Shown here: in pieces, positions 52,297 to 62,045 of the stretch
Numbering within the stretch: position 1 is the first letter of the stretch
Layout: the number at the start of each line of letters is the position of its first letter
Source: an uncultured Eubacterium sp.
GTDB lineage: Bacteria; Bacillota; Clostridia; Lachnospirales; Lachnospiraceae
Assembly (NCBI GenBank): GCA_910580075.1
Contig: CAJTVR010000013.1
Span: 1 to 64,000, forward strand
Reading direction: 5' to 3'
DNA: 64,000 nt
The notes under the pieces: generated by a model
Seen by the model: only the letters and a program-made list of their open reading frames with translations
What the model was told of the DNA's origin: nothing
Databases searched by the model: none
Made by a program: the position numbers and the translations under genes

Positions 52297-54198
52297 ATGG
52301 CGAAAGATTATAGTGCAGCAGCCAGACGGCTGGTAGAGCTTGCCGGAGGGAAGGATAATATTAAAAAGGCCTTCCATTGTATGACGAGGCTGCGGTTTAA
52401 TGTCAGGGATAAATCTCTGGTGGATGACAAAAAGATGACACAGCTGCCGGAAGTGGTGGGGGTGAACTGGCATAATGACCAGTGTCAGATCATTATCGGC
52501 AATGAAGTCAGTGCGGTATATAAAGCAGTGGAAAAGCTGGGTGTGGCGACAGAAGACGGCGCTGCACAGGAACCGGCGGAGAAAAAAGGTGTATTTTCTA
52601 CGATTGTAGATTCGATTACCGGTTGTATGACGCCGATGATTCCGGCGCTGACTGCAGCCGGTATGATGAAGGTAATTCTGACGATTTTAAACGCTTCCGG
52701 GCTGTTAACCGAGGCAAGCATGACGTATCAGGTACTGAGCCTGATTGGGGATTCAGCGTTTTATTTTATGCCGTTTCTGATTGCAGCCAATGCGGCAAAG
52801 GTCTTTCATGTGAACCAGTCACTGGCGCTGATTATTGCCGGGGTATTTTTGCATCCGACATTTGTAAACCTGGTAGCAGGGGATGCTGCAATTACGTTTA
52901 TCGGGCTTCCGGTTACAAAAGCCAGCTATTCTTATTCGGTTATTCCGATTATTCTGATGGTGTGGATTATGTCTTACATAGAAAAGATAGCAGACGCGGT
53001 TACACCGAAAATGTTAAAGATTATTATGCATCCGACGCTGGTTATTCTGATTGCTGCGCCGATTGCGCTGATTGTGATCGGGCCGCTTGGGAATATTGCG
53101 GGTGAAGGACTGGCGGCAGCGATTAATTTCCTGTCTGCAAAACTGGGATTTGTGATTGTCGGATTATTAGCGGCATTTTTCCCGTTTATCGTTATGACGG
53201 GCATGCACCATGCACTGACACCAATCGGGCTGTCTGCGATTGCGACAGGCGGATCGGATGCGCTGATTTTTGTATCACAGGTATGTTCGAATGTGGCACA
53301 AAGCGGTGCGTCACTGGCAGTCGCATTCAAAAGCAGGGATAAGTCGATGAAACAGCTTGCTTCTGCAGCAGGTATTTCCGCTGTGATGGGAATTACAGAG
53401 CCGGCCCTTTATGGTGTTACGTTAAAACTGAAACGTCCGGTCGTAGCGGCAGCGATTGCGGCAGGCATCGGAGGAATTGTCGGCGGTATCCTGCAGGTTT
53501 CTTTGTATATTGCACAGAACAGTATTATGGCTGTCCCTGCTTTTATTGGAGATAAAGGGATGAGCAACCTGTTCTACGGAATCGTTATGATTGCAGTATC
53601 GTTTATCGGTGCGTTTGTCTTAACGATTGTGATTGGTTTTCAGGATGAAGGGGAACAGATACAGGGGACTGGTACAGATGAAGCAAAAGACACGTCAGCG
53701 CAGATGCAGCAGCCTTCCCAAAACGGATCTGCCGGAATCACACGTAAAAATGTGTCTGCTCCGGTCAAAGGAAAAATTGTCGAGCTGGCACATGTGCCGG
53801 ACCAGACATTTTCAGAAAAAATACTGGGTGACGGCATTGCCATTCTGCCGGAAGAAGGCAGAATATATGCTCCTGCAGACGCCGAAGTATCCTGTGTCAT
53901 GGATACAAAACATGCAGTTGCGCTCACCACGGTGCAGGGCCTGGAAATTCTGATTCATGTGGGTCTGGAAACGGTGGAGCTTAAGGGAAAACATTTTACA
54001 TCTCATGTGCAGAACGGGGAAAAGGTAAAAGAAGGCGACCTGCTGCTGGAGTTTGATTTAGAAGGCCTGAAAAAGGACGGCTATCAGACGGTAACACCAG
54101 TGATTATCACGAATGCGGGTGATTTTGTCAGCGTACTGCCGATGTTAAAAGAAAACGAACATGTGGTAAACGGAGACCAGCTGCTCAAAGTACTGTAA
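52297..54198 (+). CDS. PTS beta-glucoside transporter, EIIBCA
   Basis: The 633-residue permease imports and phosphorylates beta-glucosides. The EIIB domain (about 1-85) has the phospho-cysteine C28 in AFHCMTRLRF. The EIIC membrane domain (about 105-450) holds MGITEPALYGVTLKLKRPV, with the GITEP substrate motif, and GMHHALTPIGLSAIATG. The EIIA domain (about 490-633) has VSAPVKGKIVELAHVPDQTF and the active histidine in LEILIHVGLETVEL. The domain order B-C-A is that of BglF/BglP. AAAGGAG precedes ATG 52297. The companion hydrolase follows 60 bases later. Confidence 0.93.
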   Translation: MAKDYSAAARRLVELAGGKDNIKKAFHCMTRLRFNVRDKSLVDDKKMTQLPEVVGVNWHNDQCQIIIGNEVSAVYKAVEKLGVATEDGAAQEPAEKKGVFSTIVDSITGCMTPMIPALTAAGMMKVILTILNASGLLTEASMTYQVLSLIGDSAFYFMPFLIAANAAKVFHVNQSLALIIAGVFLHPTFVNLVAGDAAITFIGLPVTKASYSYSVIPIILMVWIMSYIEKIADAVTPKMLKIIMHPTLVILIAAPIALIVIGPLGNIAGEGLAAAINFLSAKLGFVIVGLLAAFFPFIVMTGMHHALTPIGLSAIATGGSDALIFVSQVCSNVAQSGASLAVAFKSRDKSMKQLASAAGISAVMGITEPALYGVTLKLKRPVVAAAIAAGIGGIVGGILQVSLYIAQNSIMAVPAFIGDKGMSNLFYGIVMIAVSFIGAFVLTIVIGFQDEGEQIQGTGTDEAKDTSAQMQQPSQNGSAGITRKNVSAPVKGKIVELAHVPDQTFSEKILGDGIAILPEEGRIYAPADAEVSCVMDTKHAVALTTVQGLEILIHVGLETVELKGKHFTSHVQNGEKVKEGDLLLEFDLEGLKKDGYQTVTPVIITNAGDFVSVLPMLKENEHVVNGDQLLKVL

Positions 54199-54258
54199 AC
54201 AGAAGCACAGAAATCCAAAGCTGCATGTTAATAAAGGAAGAATGGAGGAAAGCAGGTT

Positions 54259-55689
54259 ATGAAAGAAATCACAGGATTTCCGGATGGATTTTTCTGGGGC
54301 GGAGCGACGGCGGCGAACCAGTACGAAGGGGGCTGGGATGAAGACGGCAGAGGCCCTTCGATTGCGGATATTCTGACCGGAGGAAGTGTAGACAGGGAAC
54401 GGAGGATTACGCCTCCGGCTCCTCTGGCAGAGGAGTTTTATCCGAATCATGAAGCTTCTGATTTTTATCATCACTGGAAAGAAGATATCGGGCTGTTTGC
54501 GGAAATGGGATTTAAGATGTACCGGATGTCTGTTTCATGGTCCAGGATTTTTCCGAAGGGGGATGAAGAGGAGCCGAATGAAGCCGGCCTGCGTTTTTAC
54601 GACCAGGTTATTGACGAGCTGTCAGCACATGGCATTGAGCCGATGATAACGATCTCCCATTATGAGAATCCGCTGCATTTATCTTTGGAATACGGCGGGT
54701 GGAAGAACCGCAGGCTGATAGATTTTTATCTGCGGTATACGAAAGTACTGCTGGAACGGTATCGCGGGAAAGTGAAATACTGGCTGACGTTTAATGAGAT
54801 CAATATGCTTACGGAGCCGTTCGGTGCCTATTTCTGCGCCGGGATGGCTGATCCTGCGGATAACAATGAACAGTGCCGTTTCCAGGCGATGCATCACCAG
54901 CTGGTGGCAAGCGCGCTGGCCGTGCGTATGGCACATGAGACTGACCCGGAAAACCATGTCGGGTGTATGCTGGCGTATCATAACGGGTATCCTTATACGT
55001 GTCATCCAAAGGATGTGTTTTATGCGCAGCAGTATGGACAGATACACAATTCGATTGCCGGAGATGTGCATGTAAGGGGTGTTTATCCTGGATTTGCGCG
55101 GAGATATTTTAAGGATCATGGGATTACGCTGGATGTCCGGCCGGAGGATGCGCAGATTTTAAAAGAGGGGACAGTGGATTTTGTAAGCATCAGCTACTAT
55201 TCGAGTACGTGTGTGAGCATGACGCAGGATGGAGAGACAACGGCTGGAAACGGCACAGCGAATATGAAAAACCCGCATCTGGAGACTTCGGACTGGGGCT
55301 GGCAGATAGATGCGCTTGGACTGCGTTATGTGCTGAACCAGATTTATGACAGATACCAGATTCCGATTATAATCGTAGAAAACGGACTGGGAGCTGTGGA
55401 TGAAGTGGATGCAGACGGCCATATTCACGATGTATACCGGATTGACTATATGAGGAAGCATGTGGAGCAGATGAAGGAAGCAGTACTGGACGGCGTGGAG
55501 CTGATCGGGTATACGTGCTGGGGATGCACGGACCTGGTAAGTGCGTCGACGGGGGAGATGAAAAAGCGGTACGGGCTGATTTATGTGGATAAGCATGATG
55601 ACGGAACCGGAGATCTGGGCAGGAAGCCGAAGGATTCTTTTTACTGGTATCAGAAAGTGATACGTAGTAACGGGGAGGATTTGCAGTAA
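54259..55689 (+). CDS. 6-phospho-beta-glucosidase, glycoside hydrolase family 1
   Basis: This 476-residue cytoplasmic enzyme splits the phosphorylated beta-glucosides brought in by the adjacent PTS. GH1 signatures are FPDGFFWGGATAANQYEGGW at the N-terminus, the acid/base glutamate in YWLTFNEINMLTEPFGAY, and the nucleophile in PIIIVENGLGAVDE. KKRYGLIYVDKHDDGTGDLG closes the active site and is usual for 6-phospho-glucosidases. Length is normal. GGAGG precedes ATG 54259. Confidence 0.93.
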   Translation: MKEITGFPDGFFWGGATAANQYEGGWDEDGRGPSIADILTGGSVDRERRITPPAPLAEEFYPNHEASDFYHHWKEDIGLFAEMGFKMYRMSVSWSRIFPKGDEEEPNEAGLRFYDQVIDELSAHGIEPMITISHYENPLHLSLEYGGWKNRRLIDFYLRYTKVLLERYRGKVKYWLTFNEINMLTEPFGAYFCAGMADPADNNEQCRFQAMHHQLVASALAVRMAHETDPENHVGCMLAYHNGYPYTCHPKDVFYAQQYGQIHNSIAGDVHVRGVYPGFARRYFKDHGITLDVRPEDAQILKEGTVDFVSISYYSSTCVSMTQDGETTAGNGTANMKNPHLETSDWGWQIDALGLRYVLNQIYDRYQIPIIIVENGLGAVDEVDADGHIHDVYRIDYMRKHVEQMKEAVLDGVELIGYTCWGCTDLVSASTGEMKKRYGLIYVDKHDDGTGDLGRKPKDSFYWYQKVIRSNGEDLQ

Positions 55690-55710
55690 ACGGTTTATTT
55701 TCTGCAGACA

Positions 55711-55772
55711 TTACGGGAGGGGACTGGCCGGGTATTCTGTTATTGCAGATACCTGGCAGCCTCCTCCCGTAA
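55711..55772. terminator. Bidirectional hairpin between the GH1 gene and the convergent gene
   Basis: TTACGGGAGG pairs with CCTCCCGTAA around an inner CCGGGTAT/ATACCTGG stem. The stem is long and near-perfect; the following T-run on the plus strand is weak. Confidence 0.75.
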
Positions 55773-55797
55773 CTCTGTCTCTTATTCTGATATGGTA

Positions 55798-56424
55798 TTA
55801 ATAATTAAATTCAGTAGAATCAATGACTTCCCATGTTTTATCCGAAATCTTAAATACCAGCTCATCCAGCTTTTCTACAGGCACATAGAGAATGCCTGTA
55901 ATCAGTTCTTCGTAAAATCGGGCAATCAGCGGCATGGCATCCCCGTCTTCGAATTTAAGAAGCGCTTTGCCAAGTGCAGCTATAATAAATGGCGGATACC
56001 CGACTGCTTTGCAGATTTCTTTCAGATCTTTTGATTTTGCCGCTTTCGTTACCGTATCATGTGCCACAATTCTTGCCTTTTCCCATCCGCTGCTGAGATT
56101 GTCATTCATAGCTTTCATAAAGGTGCTGTGTTTTAATCCTGCTAAATATGCTGAGCGGAAAGTCATATCATTCGGATAACAGATGCATGGGATACGCTTG
56201 CAGATTCCGTTTCCCGGCGCTTTGGCAAACTGTTTGCGCCAGTCGTCAAACAGCTTATGTAAATCTGTATACTGCCAGGACTGAATCGGACAGCAGTTAT
56301 AATCAGGGGCATCATCATACTCTGCCGCTTTCTCCGGCAGCATTGCGACCTGCTTTACTATGAAATTTTGTTTCTGGTAAATGATTTTGCCATATGGTCT
56401 CCAGTCGTTTGTTTCAACTCTCAT
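55798..56424 (-). CDS. Hypothetical protein, 208 residues
   Basis: I do not recognise this protein. AAGGAG lies upstream of the ATG at 56424, and the length and composition look like a real gene. It is soluble, with no signal peptide. Visible features are a Cys pair in PDYNCCPIQSWQYTD, KRIPCICYPNDMTFRS and a helical C-terminal half (GWEKARIVAHDTVTKAAKSK, then YEELITGILYVPVEKLDELV). It sits directly downstream of the chemotaxis receptor gene on the same strand with a 48-base gap, so it may be co-transcribed with it. Confidence 0.65.
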   Translation of the reverse strand: MRVETNDWRPYGKIIYQKQNFIVKQVAMLPEKAAEYDDAPDYNCCPIQSWQYTDLHKLFDDWRKQFAKAPGNGICKRIPCICYPNDMTFRSAYLAGLKHSTFMKAMNDNLSSGWEKARIVAHDTVTKAAKSKDLKEICKAVGYPPFIIAALGKALLKFEDGDAMPLIARFYEELITGILYVPVEKLDELVFKISDKTWEVIDSTEFNY

Positions 56425-56472
56425 TTGATATTCTCCTTTTTCTGCTAAAGCGGCAGCATTTTTCTGCAGTGA

Positions 56473-58470
56473 TTAATTGGATGTAAGTGTGAACTGCTCT
56501 ACCAGCTGTTTTAATGCTGCTGCTTCAGCAGACAGCTGCTCGCTGGCCGCAGCACCTTCCTGTGCTGTGGAACTGTTGCTCTGGACAACAGCTGAAATCT
56601 GGTTAATGCCTTCGGACACCTGTGATACCGCTTCGGACTGTTCGCTGGAGACAGTAGAAATATTGTCAATCGAATCCGTTACAGAATGGATGCTCTTTAC
56701 TACTTCTTGCAGCACGTCGGCAGTCTGCTGTGCAATTTCCGTTCCGGTATGGACAGCCTGTGCGGAATGTTCAATCAATGCAGATGTATTCTGGGCTGCT
56801 TCGGCAGATTTGCGGGCAAGGGTGCTTACCTCTTCTGCTACAACGGCGAATCCTTTGCCGGCCTCTCCGGCCCGTTCTGCTTCTACAGCTGCGTTTAATG
56901 ACAGTATATTCGTCTGAAATGCGATATCGTCAATCGTTTTTAGTATTTTTTCAATTTCATTCGAACAGGTCCTGATTTTATCCATTGCCTGCATCAGGTT
57001 TTCCATCTGGCTGCTGCAAAGGGAAACGGCTTCTCCTGCATGGTGGGTCTGGCTGCGTACTTCAAGTGCTTCGTCAGCCGTGTCTTTGACATCTTTGGAT
57101 ATGACATTCATCCGGTCTGCCAGCTGCTGTACAGAACAGGCCTGTTCGGCAGTACCTTCGCTTAACGTCTGGGCGCTTATGGACAGCTGGCTGCTGGCCG
57201 CCGATACCTGGTTTGCAGAATGGCTGACCTGATGCATAATTGCATTTAACTTTAGCTTCATATTGCGCATGGCGAGTAAAATATTCTGAAAACTGCCTGC
57301 ATAAATTTCTTCATGTTCTGTATGTATATCCAGGTTCTGATTTGCAAGCTCGGTCAGAAGGTAGCTGATATCGTGAATCACGAGTCCAAGCCCTTCTACC
57401 AGCGAAGCGGCAGAGGCTGTAAGCATGCCTGTTTCGTCCTTGTTTTTAATTTCAGGCATAGGAGTTTCCAGGTCTCCTTCTACAAGCAGCTGCATGCGCT
57501 TTGCGCAGGCTTTCATAGGATTACCGATATTGTTTGCCAGCAGCAGGGCGGTAATCATGGAAATCAGAAGAGAAACAGCCATTACAGCGATATTAATGGC
57601 CATAGCCTTGTATGCGGCAGACAGATAATTGCGCTGCGGTGCTGTGACGGCAATGCTCCAGCCGTTTGTGCCTGGTACAGGAGCGTATGCAATAAACATC
57701 TTCTGTTCCATTGTTTTGTCTTCGTTTTGAACGGTTGTTTTATAGCTGCCAAAGCCGTTTTCACCGTTTCGCATTTTCGTATGAATCTCTGCCAGTTCTT
57801 TCAAAGAAGGATCATCCTCAGCTTCGGCTTCAATATTTTGTACGGTTACCGTATCCAGTGTGATGTCGGCAATGGTGCTGCCGGATTTGTCAATCATATA
57901 GGCGTGGCTGTTTTCTCCAAGGTGGATAGAAGATACGATATCATTTAAAAAAGTTTCTTTTGGAACGAAATATACGGCCCCTGCGATGGAGGACCCGTAT
58001 ATACCTTCAGCATAAATCGGCGCTGATGCCATAATGGACAATTCCCCGGTAATTTTGCTGACCAGAGGTTCTGATACATAAGTATTGCCCTGCAGTGACT
58101 GTTTGACGTATTCACGGTCAGAATAGTCTTTTTCATCAAAAATGCTGTGTCCGTTCAGGCCGATAATGTTACCTCTCTGGAACTGATGCATGCTGCAGCG
58201 TTCTTCAATTAATGCCTGTTTTTCTTCCAGAGGTACATCCGGGTCTGAGAGCTGGGGAATGCAGCCTGCATCCATAGCTGCGTTTTTGTAGGCGTTCAGT
58301 TCCTGCTCCACCCGCTCTGCTGCCAGGACAGCGGTCGAACTCATCATGTGCTCTACGGTAGACAGCGTGCTTTTGTAGCTTGGAATAATACCGGATAGTC
58401 CTGCCGCCAGCAGCGACGTTAGAATGGTCAGCATAAGACAAACCGTAATTTTTTTTCGAATGCTTTTCAT
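56473..58470 (-). CDS. Methyl-accepting chemotaxis protein (dCache sensor)
   Basis: The 665-residue receptor begins with a membrane segment (KITVCLMLTILTSLLAAGLS). An extracellular dCache-type sensor (about 35-280, with DREYVKQSLQGNTYVSEPLV and INKSG-like blocks) follows, then a second membrane segment (AINIAVMAVSLLISMITALL, about 290-312), a HAMP domain, and the cytoplasmic signalling tip (IDDIAFQTNILSLNAAVEAE, then RAGEAGKGFAVVAEEVSTLA). Glu/Gln pairs near the helices are likely methylation sites. Its ligand is unknown; small organic acids or amino acids are typical for dCache. No chemotaxis genes are adjacent. A consensus promoter precedes it. Confidence 0.93.
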   Translation of the reverse strand: MKSIRKKITVCLMLTILTSLLAAGLSGIIPSYKSTLSTVEHMMSSTAVLAAERVEQELNAYKNAAMDAGCIPQLSDPDVPLEEKQALIEERCSMHQFQRGNIIGLNGHSIFDEKDYSDREYVKQSLQGNTYVSEPLVSKITGELSIMASAPIYAEGIYGSSIAGAVYFVPKETFLNDIVSSIHLGENSHAYMIDKSGSTIADITLDTVTVQNIEAEAEDDPSLKELAEIHTKMRNGENGFGSYKTTVQNEDKTMEQKMFIAYAPVPGTNGWSIAVTAPQRNYLSAAYKAMAINIAVMAVSLLISMITALLLANNIGNPMKACAKRMQLLVEGDLETPMPEIKNKDETGMLTASAASLVEGLGLVIHDISYLLTELANQNLDIHTEHEEIYAGSFQNILLAMRNMKLKLNAIMHQVSHSANQVSAASSQLSISAQTLSEGTAEQACSVQQLADRMNVISKDVKDTADEALEVRSQTHHAGEAVSLCSSQMENLMQAMDKIRTCSNEIEKILKTIDDIAFQTNILSLNAAVEAERAGEAGKGFAVVAEEVSTLARKSAEAAQNTSALIEHSAQAVHTGTEIAQQTADVLQEVVKSIHSVTDSIDNISTVSSEQSEAVSQVSEGINQISAVVQSNSSTAQEGAAASEQLSAEAAALKQLVEQFTLTSN

Positions 58471-58522
58471 AATTATCGTCTCCGTCTGAAATATTTTTTG
58501 GTAAAATGTTCATACCTAATTA

Positions 58523-58551
58523 ATATTATATGGTGCTGATTTGTTTGTCAA
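58523..58551 (-). promoter_or_regulatory. Sigma-A promoter of the chemotaxis receptor gene
   Basis: On the minus strand TTGACA (58551-58546), a 17-base spacer and TAATAT (58528-58523) form a near-consensus promoter, about 55 bases before the start codon. Confidence 0.85.
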
Positions 58552-58620
58552 CTTCTTTTGTGATGTCATTCCTGCTTTTTCCAGGCGCAGCGTAGTTGTA
58601 TCCGGAATCATATAATTCGC

Positions 58621-58649
58621 TTGTGCAAACGCTCTGAATGAAGTATAAT
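58621..58649 (+). promoter_or_regulatory. Sigma-A promoter of the hybrid sensor kinase gene
   Basis: TTGTGC, a 17-base spacer and a perfect TATAAT (58644-58649) lie about 185 bases before the start codon. The leader between them shows no obvious riboswitch. Confidence 0.8.
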
Positions 58650-58833
58650 CGGTTCATAATATTAAGAAAGTCGGAATCTGAGAGTCGTCCCGGAAATTTC
58701 TGAATTATGTATAAAATTTGTAAATCCCGGTTTTCGCACCTGAATATTGTCCGGTTTTTAGAAATATATGGATTCGGGTTTTGAATGCTGCTGGGTTTTC
58801 GAGGGAACTCTGTAAACGTAAGGAGGAACATTC

Positions 58834-61800
58834 ATGTACCATTGTCAGATACATTTTCATTTTGCAGGCGTACCGTGCAGTGCATTTGACATTATTAAGG
58901 AAATTACCCCGTACCGGAATTATACGCATCAGTATACATGGAGTGAGGGTATGCATCCGGATGAGGCAGCAGCGGATGTGATACTGGCCAATCTGGAAGG
59001 AACAGATGCCGGTGAGGCAGTGAAGGCGCTTTTAAGTGCAAAACGTGCGGATACACAGCTGATTGTAATGCTGGAAAAATGCCAGACAGAGTATCTTACA
59101 GATCAGTTTCGTGAAATAAAGGATATGTGGATACTGCCGATGACAGAAGCAGAAATCCGGTTTCGCTATGAGCGGTGGCGCCAGGAATACAAAATGAGCA
59201 GGGATTACTGGGAGACGCAGCATTTTTTAGAGACAACGATCAATAATGTACCGAATCTGGTCTGGTATAAAGATAAAAATGGTGTTCACGAAAAAGTGAA
59301 TAACAGTTTCTGCCACACAGTCGGAAAGACAAAACAGCAGGTAGAAGGACAAAGGCATGCTTATATCTGGGATGTGGAGCAGGATGACCCTGCGTGCATT
59401 GAATCCGAAGAGGAAGTGATGCGCCACCGCAGGACGTTTGTTTCGGAAGAACTGGTGCAGACCGGGACAGGCACGCGTACGCTTATGACTTACAAATCGC
59501 CTCTCTATGACCTGGACGGCAGTGTGATGGGAACAGTCGGCGTTGCCATTGATGTAACGCAGGAACGGATCTATGAACAGGAGATTGTACAAAAAAACCA
59601 GACACTGGAGAAAATTTTTACAACCATTGACTGCGGCGTCATCCGCCATACATCAGACGGCAGCCGTGTTCTTAGCATTAACCGGGCTGCGCTTAAGATT
59701 CTTGGATATGATTCCCAGCAGGACATGGAAGCAGACGGCTTTCAGACTGTTGCGGGTTCTATTCTGGAAGCGGACAGGAAACGGTTCATAGACTGCATTC
59801 AGAGTCTGGAAAAAGAAGGTGATACGGTAAGCACTGAGTACCGTGTCAGACATAAAAACGGCGAAATACTGCATATTATGGGAAATGTGAAGCTGTTAAT
59901 GGAAAACGGCGAGCTGTTTTACCAGCGGTTCTTACTGGACTGTACCGCCCAGAAGATTCAGGAAAAGAAAAAGGAAAAACGCCAGGCAGAGCTGGCGCAG
60001 GCACTGACGGTTGACTATAATATTGTCTGCTTTTTTAATTTAAATACCGGAAAAGGCGTGCCGATACGAAACGACGAGCGTGACGAAGGTGCGTTTGCGG
60101 CGGATGATAATGGGAACATTTATTTTCAGCAGAGCATGGAACAGTACATACAGACAGTCGTGCACGAAGAAGACAGGGAGAAGATGCGGCTGTTCTGCAG
60201 CGTGGACGATTTACGCCAAAACCTGGCAGACAGCGGCGTACAGCATGCGAATTACCGTGCCGTGATTGGTGGAGAGGTGCTCTACTATCAGCTGAAAGCG
60301 GTGCAGACAGGCAGCTGGAACAGGCAGTGCGGTATCGTAATCGGTCTGCGCAGCGTGGACGCCGAAATCCGCAAAGAGCTGGAACAGAAGAATCTGCTGG
60401 AAACGGCGCTGATGCAGGCAAACCGGGCCAGCAAGGCCAAAAGTGTCTTTTTGTCAAATATGTCTCACGATATACGTACGCCGATGAATGCGATTGTGGG
60501 ATTTACAGCGCTTGCGATTGCACATATCGACCAGCATGAACAGGTAGAGGAATATTTGAAAAAGATTATGACCTCAGGCAATCATCTGCTGAGCCTGATT
60601 AACGATGTGCTGGATATGAGCCGTATTGAAAGCGGCAGGATGCATCTGGACGAAAAACCGTGCTCGCTGCCGGATATTCTGCACGGGCTGCGCAGTATTT
60701 TACAGTCAGATATTCATGCCAAACGGCTGGACCTGTATATGGATGCGGTGGATGTGATGCATGAGGAGATCTGCTGTGACAAACTGCGGCTGAACCAGGT
60801 GCTTTTGAATCTTTTGGGCAATTCGGTCAAATATACGGGTGCAGGCGGCATTATCAGCATGCGGATTACAGAAAAACCAGGTTCTGCTGAAGGACGCGCA
60901 GATTATGTATTTACTATCCGGGATAACGGATTTGGCATGAGCGAGGAATTCGTGGCACATATTTTCGAACCGTTTGAAAGGGAGAAAAACAGCACAATCA
61001 GCGGCATTCAGGGAACCGGGCTCGGGATGGCTATTACGAAAAACATTGTAGATCTGATGAATGGCAGGATTGAGGTAAAAAGCGAGCTTGGAAAAGGCAC
61101 GGAAGTGACAGTCGGCTTTTCCTTCCGCCTGCATGACGGCGGGAAACAGCCGATGGATATCCCAAAACTGAAAAACTGCCGGGCGCTTGTAGTAGACGAT
61201 GATTTTAATACATGTGACAGCGTGACCTATATGCTGAGCCAGATCGGAATGCGGGCGGAATGGACGCTTTCAGGCAAAGAAGCGCTGCTTCGTACACATC
61301 AGGCGGTAACACGCGGGGATAATTATACGGTTTATGTAATAGACTGGATGCTTCCTGACATGAACGGAATAGAAGTTACCCGCCGCATCCGCAAGGAAAT
61401 GGGCGATGAGGTGCCGATTATCCTGCTGACTGCTTATGACTGGAAGGATATTGAGGAAGAGGCGAAGGAAGCCGGTATTTCGGCATTCTGCAGCAAGCCG
61501 CTGTTTTTATCAGAGCTGCGCAGGTGTCTGCATTCGATTGTAGAGGCGGAAGAAGCGCAGCCGGTGCAAGGAGATCAGGAGCCGGCTTTCCAGCATACCG
61601 GGCGTATCCTTCTGGCAGAGGATAATGAGATTAATCAGGAGATTGCAGCAGCAATTCTTGGAGATGCAGGATTTACGACGGAAATAGCCGGAAACGGGCA
61701 GATTGCAGTAGATATGCTAAGAAACTCTGCTCCAGGGTATTACAAACTGGTGCTGATGGATGTCCAGATGCCGGTGATGGACGGTTATGAAGCGACAAAA

Positions 61801-61974
61801 GAAATCAGGAATCTGGAAAATAAAGAACATGCTTCGATTCCGATTCTGGCAATGACGGCGAATGCTTTTGAAGAAGACAGGCAGCAGGCCATGCAGTGCG
61901 GAATGAACGGGCATCTGGCCAAACCGATTGACGTGGAAATGCTGTTTAAGACAATGGACAAGGTTTTGTCATAA
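58834..61974 (+). CDS. Hybrid sensor histidine kinase with PAS domains and two receiver domains
   Basis: This 1046-residue cytoplasmic signalling protein has no membrane segments. An N-terminal alpha/beta region (about 1-115) resembles a receiver-like domain lacking the usual Asp context. PAS 1 (about 130-250) includes FLETTINNVPNLVWYKDKNG. PAS 2 (about 260-385) and a third PAS-like region (about 395-510) follow. The HisKA domain has phospho-acceptor H545 in LSNMSHDIRTPMNAIVG. The HATPase domain (about 630-760) has LLNLLGNSVKYTGAGG and GTGLGMAITKNIVDLMNG. Receiver 1 has D837 (VIDWMLPDMNG) and receiver 2 has D976 (LMDVQMPVMDGYEATKEI). No HPt domain or output regulator is adjacent. AAGGAGG precedes ATG 58834. 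Confidence 0.92.
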   Translation: MYHCQIHFHFAGVPCSAFDIIKEITPYRNYTHQYTWSEGMHPDEAAADVILANLEGTDAGEAVKALLSAKRADTQLIVMLEKCQTEYLTDQFREIKDMWILPMTEAEIRFRYERWRQEYKMSRDYWETQHFLETTINNVPNLVWYKDKNGVHEKVNNSFCHTVGKTKQQVEGQRHAYIWDVEQDDPACIESEEEVMRHRRTFVSEELVQTGTGTRTLMTYKSPLYDLDGSVMGTVGVAIDVTQERIYEQEIVQKNQTLEKIFTTIDCGVIRHTSDGSRVLSINRAALKILGYDSQQDMEADGFQTVAGSILEADRKRFIDCIQSLEKEGDTVSTEYRVRHKNGEILHIMGNVKLLMENGELFYQRFLLDCTAQKIQEKKKEKRQAELAQALTVDYNIVCFFNLNTGKGVPIRNDERDEGAFAADDNGNIYFQQSMEQYIQTVVHEEDREKMRLFCSVDDLRQNLADSGVQHANYRAVIGGEVLYYQLKAVQTGSWNRQCGIVIGLRSVDAEIRKELEQKNLLETALMQANRASKAKSVFLSNMSHDIRTPMNAIVGFTALAIAHIDQHEQVEEYLKKIMTSGNHLLSLINDVLDMSRIESGRMHLDEKPCSLPDILHGLRSILQSDIHAKRLDLYMDAVDVMHEEICCDKLRLNQVLLNLLGNSVKYTGAGGIISMRITEKPGSAEGRADYVFTIRDNGFGMSEEFVAHIFEPFEREKNSTISGIQGTGLGMAITKNIVDLMNGRIEVKSELGKGTEVTVGFSFRLHDGGKQPMDIPKLKNCRALVVDDDFNTCDSVTYMLSQIGMRAEWTLSGKEALLRTHQAVTRGDNYTVYVIDWMLPDMNGIEVTRRIRKEMGDEVPIILLTAYDWKDIEEEAKEAGISAFCSKPLFLSELRRCLHSIVEAEEAQPVQGDQEPAFQHTGRILLAEDNEINQEIAAAILGDAGFTTEIAGNGQIAVDMLRNSAPGYYKLVLMDVQMPVMDGYEATKEIRNLENKEHASIPILAMTANAFEEDRQQAMQCGMNGHLAKPIDVEMLFKTMDKVLS

Positions 61975-62045
61975 TCTGGAAGGTGTTCAGCCGGCATGTT
62001 TCAGGCTGCTGGAAAAGTACGGTATGGAAGGAAAAGGAGAATATT

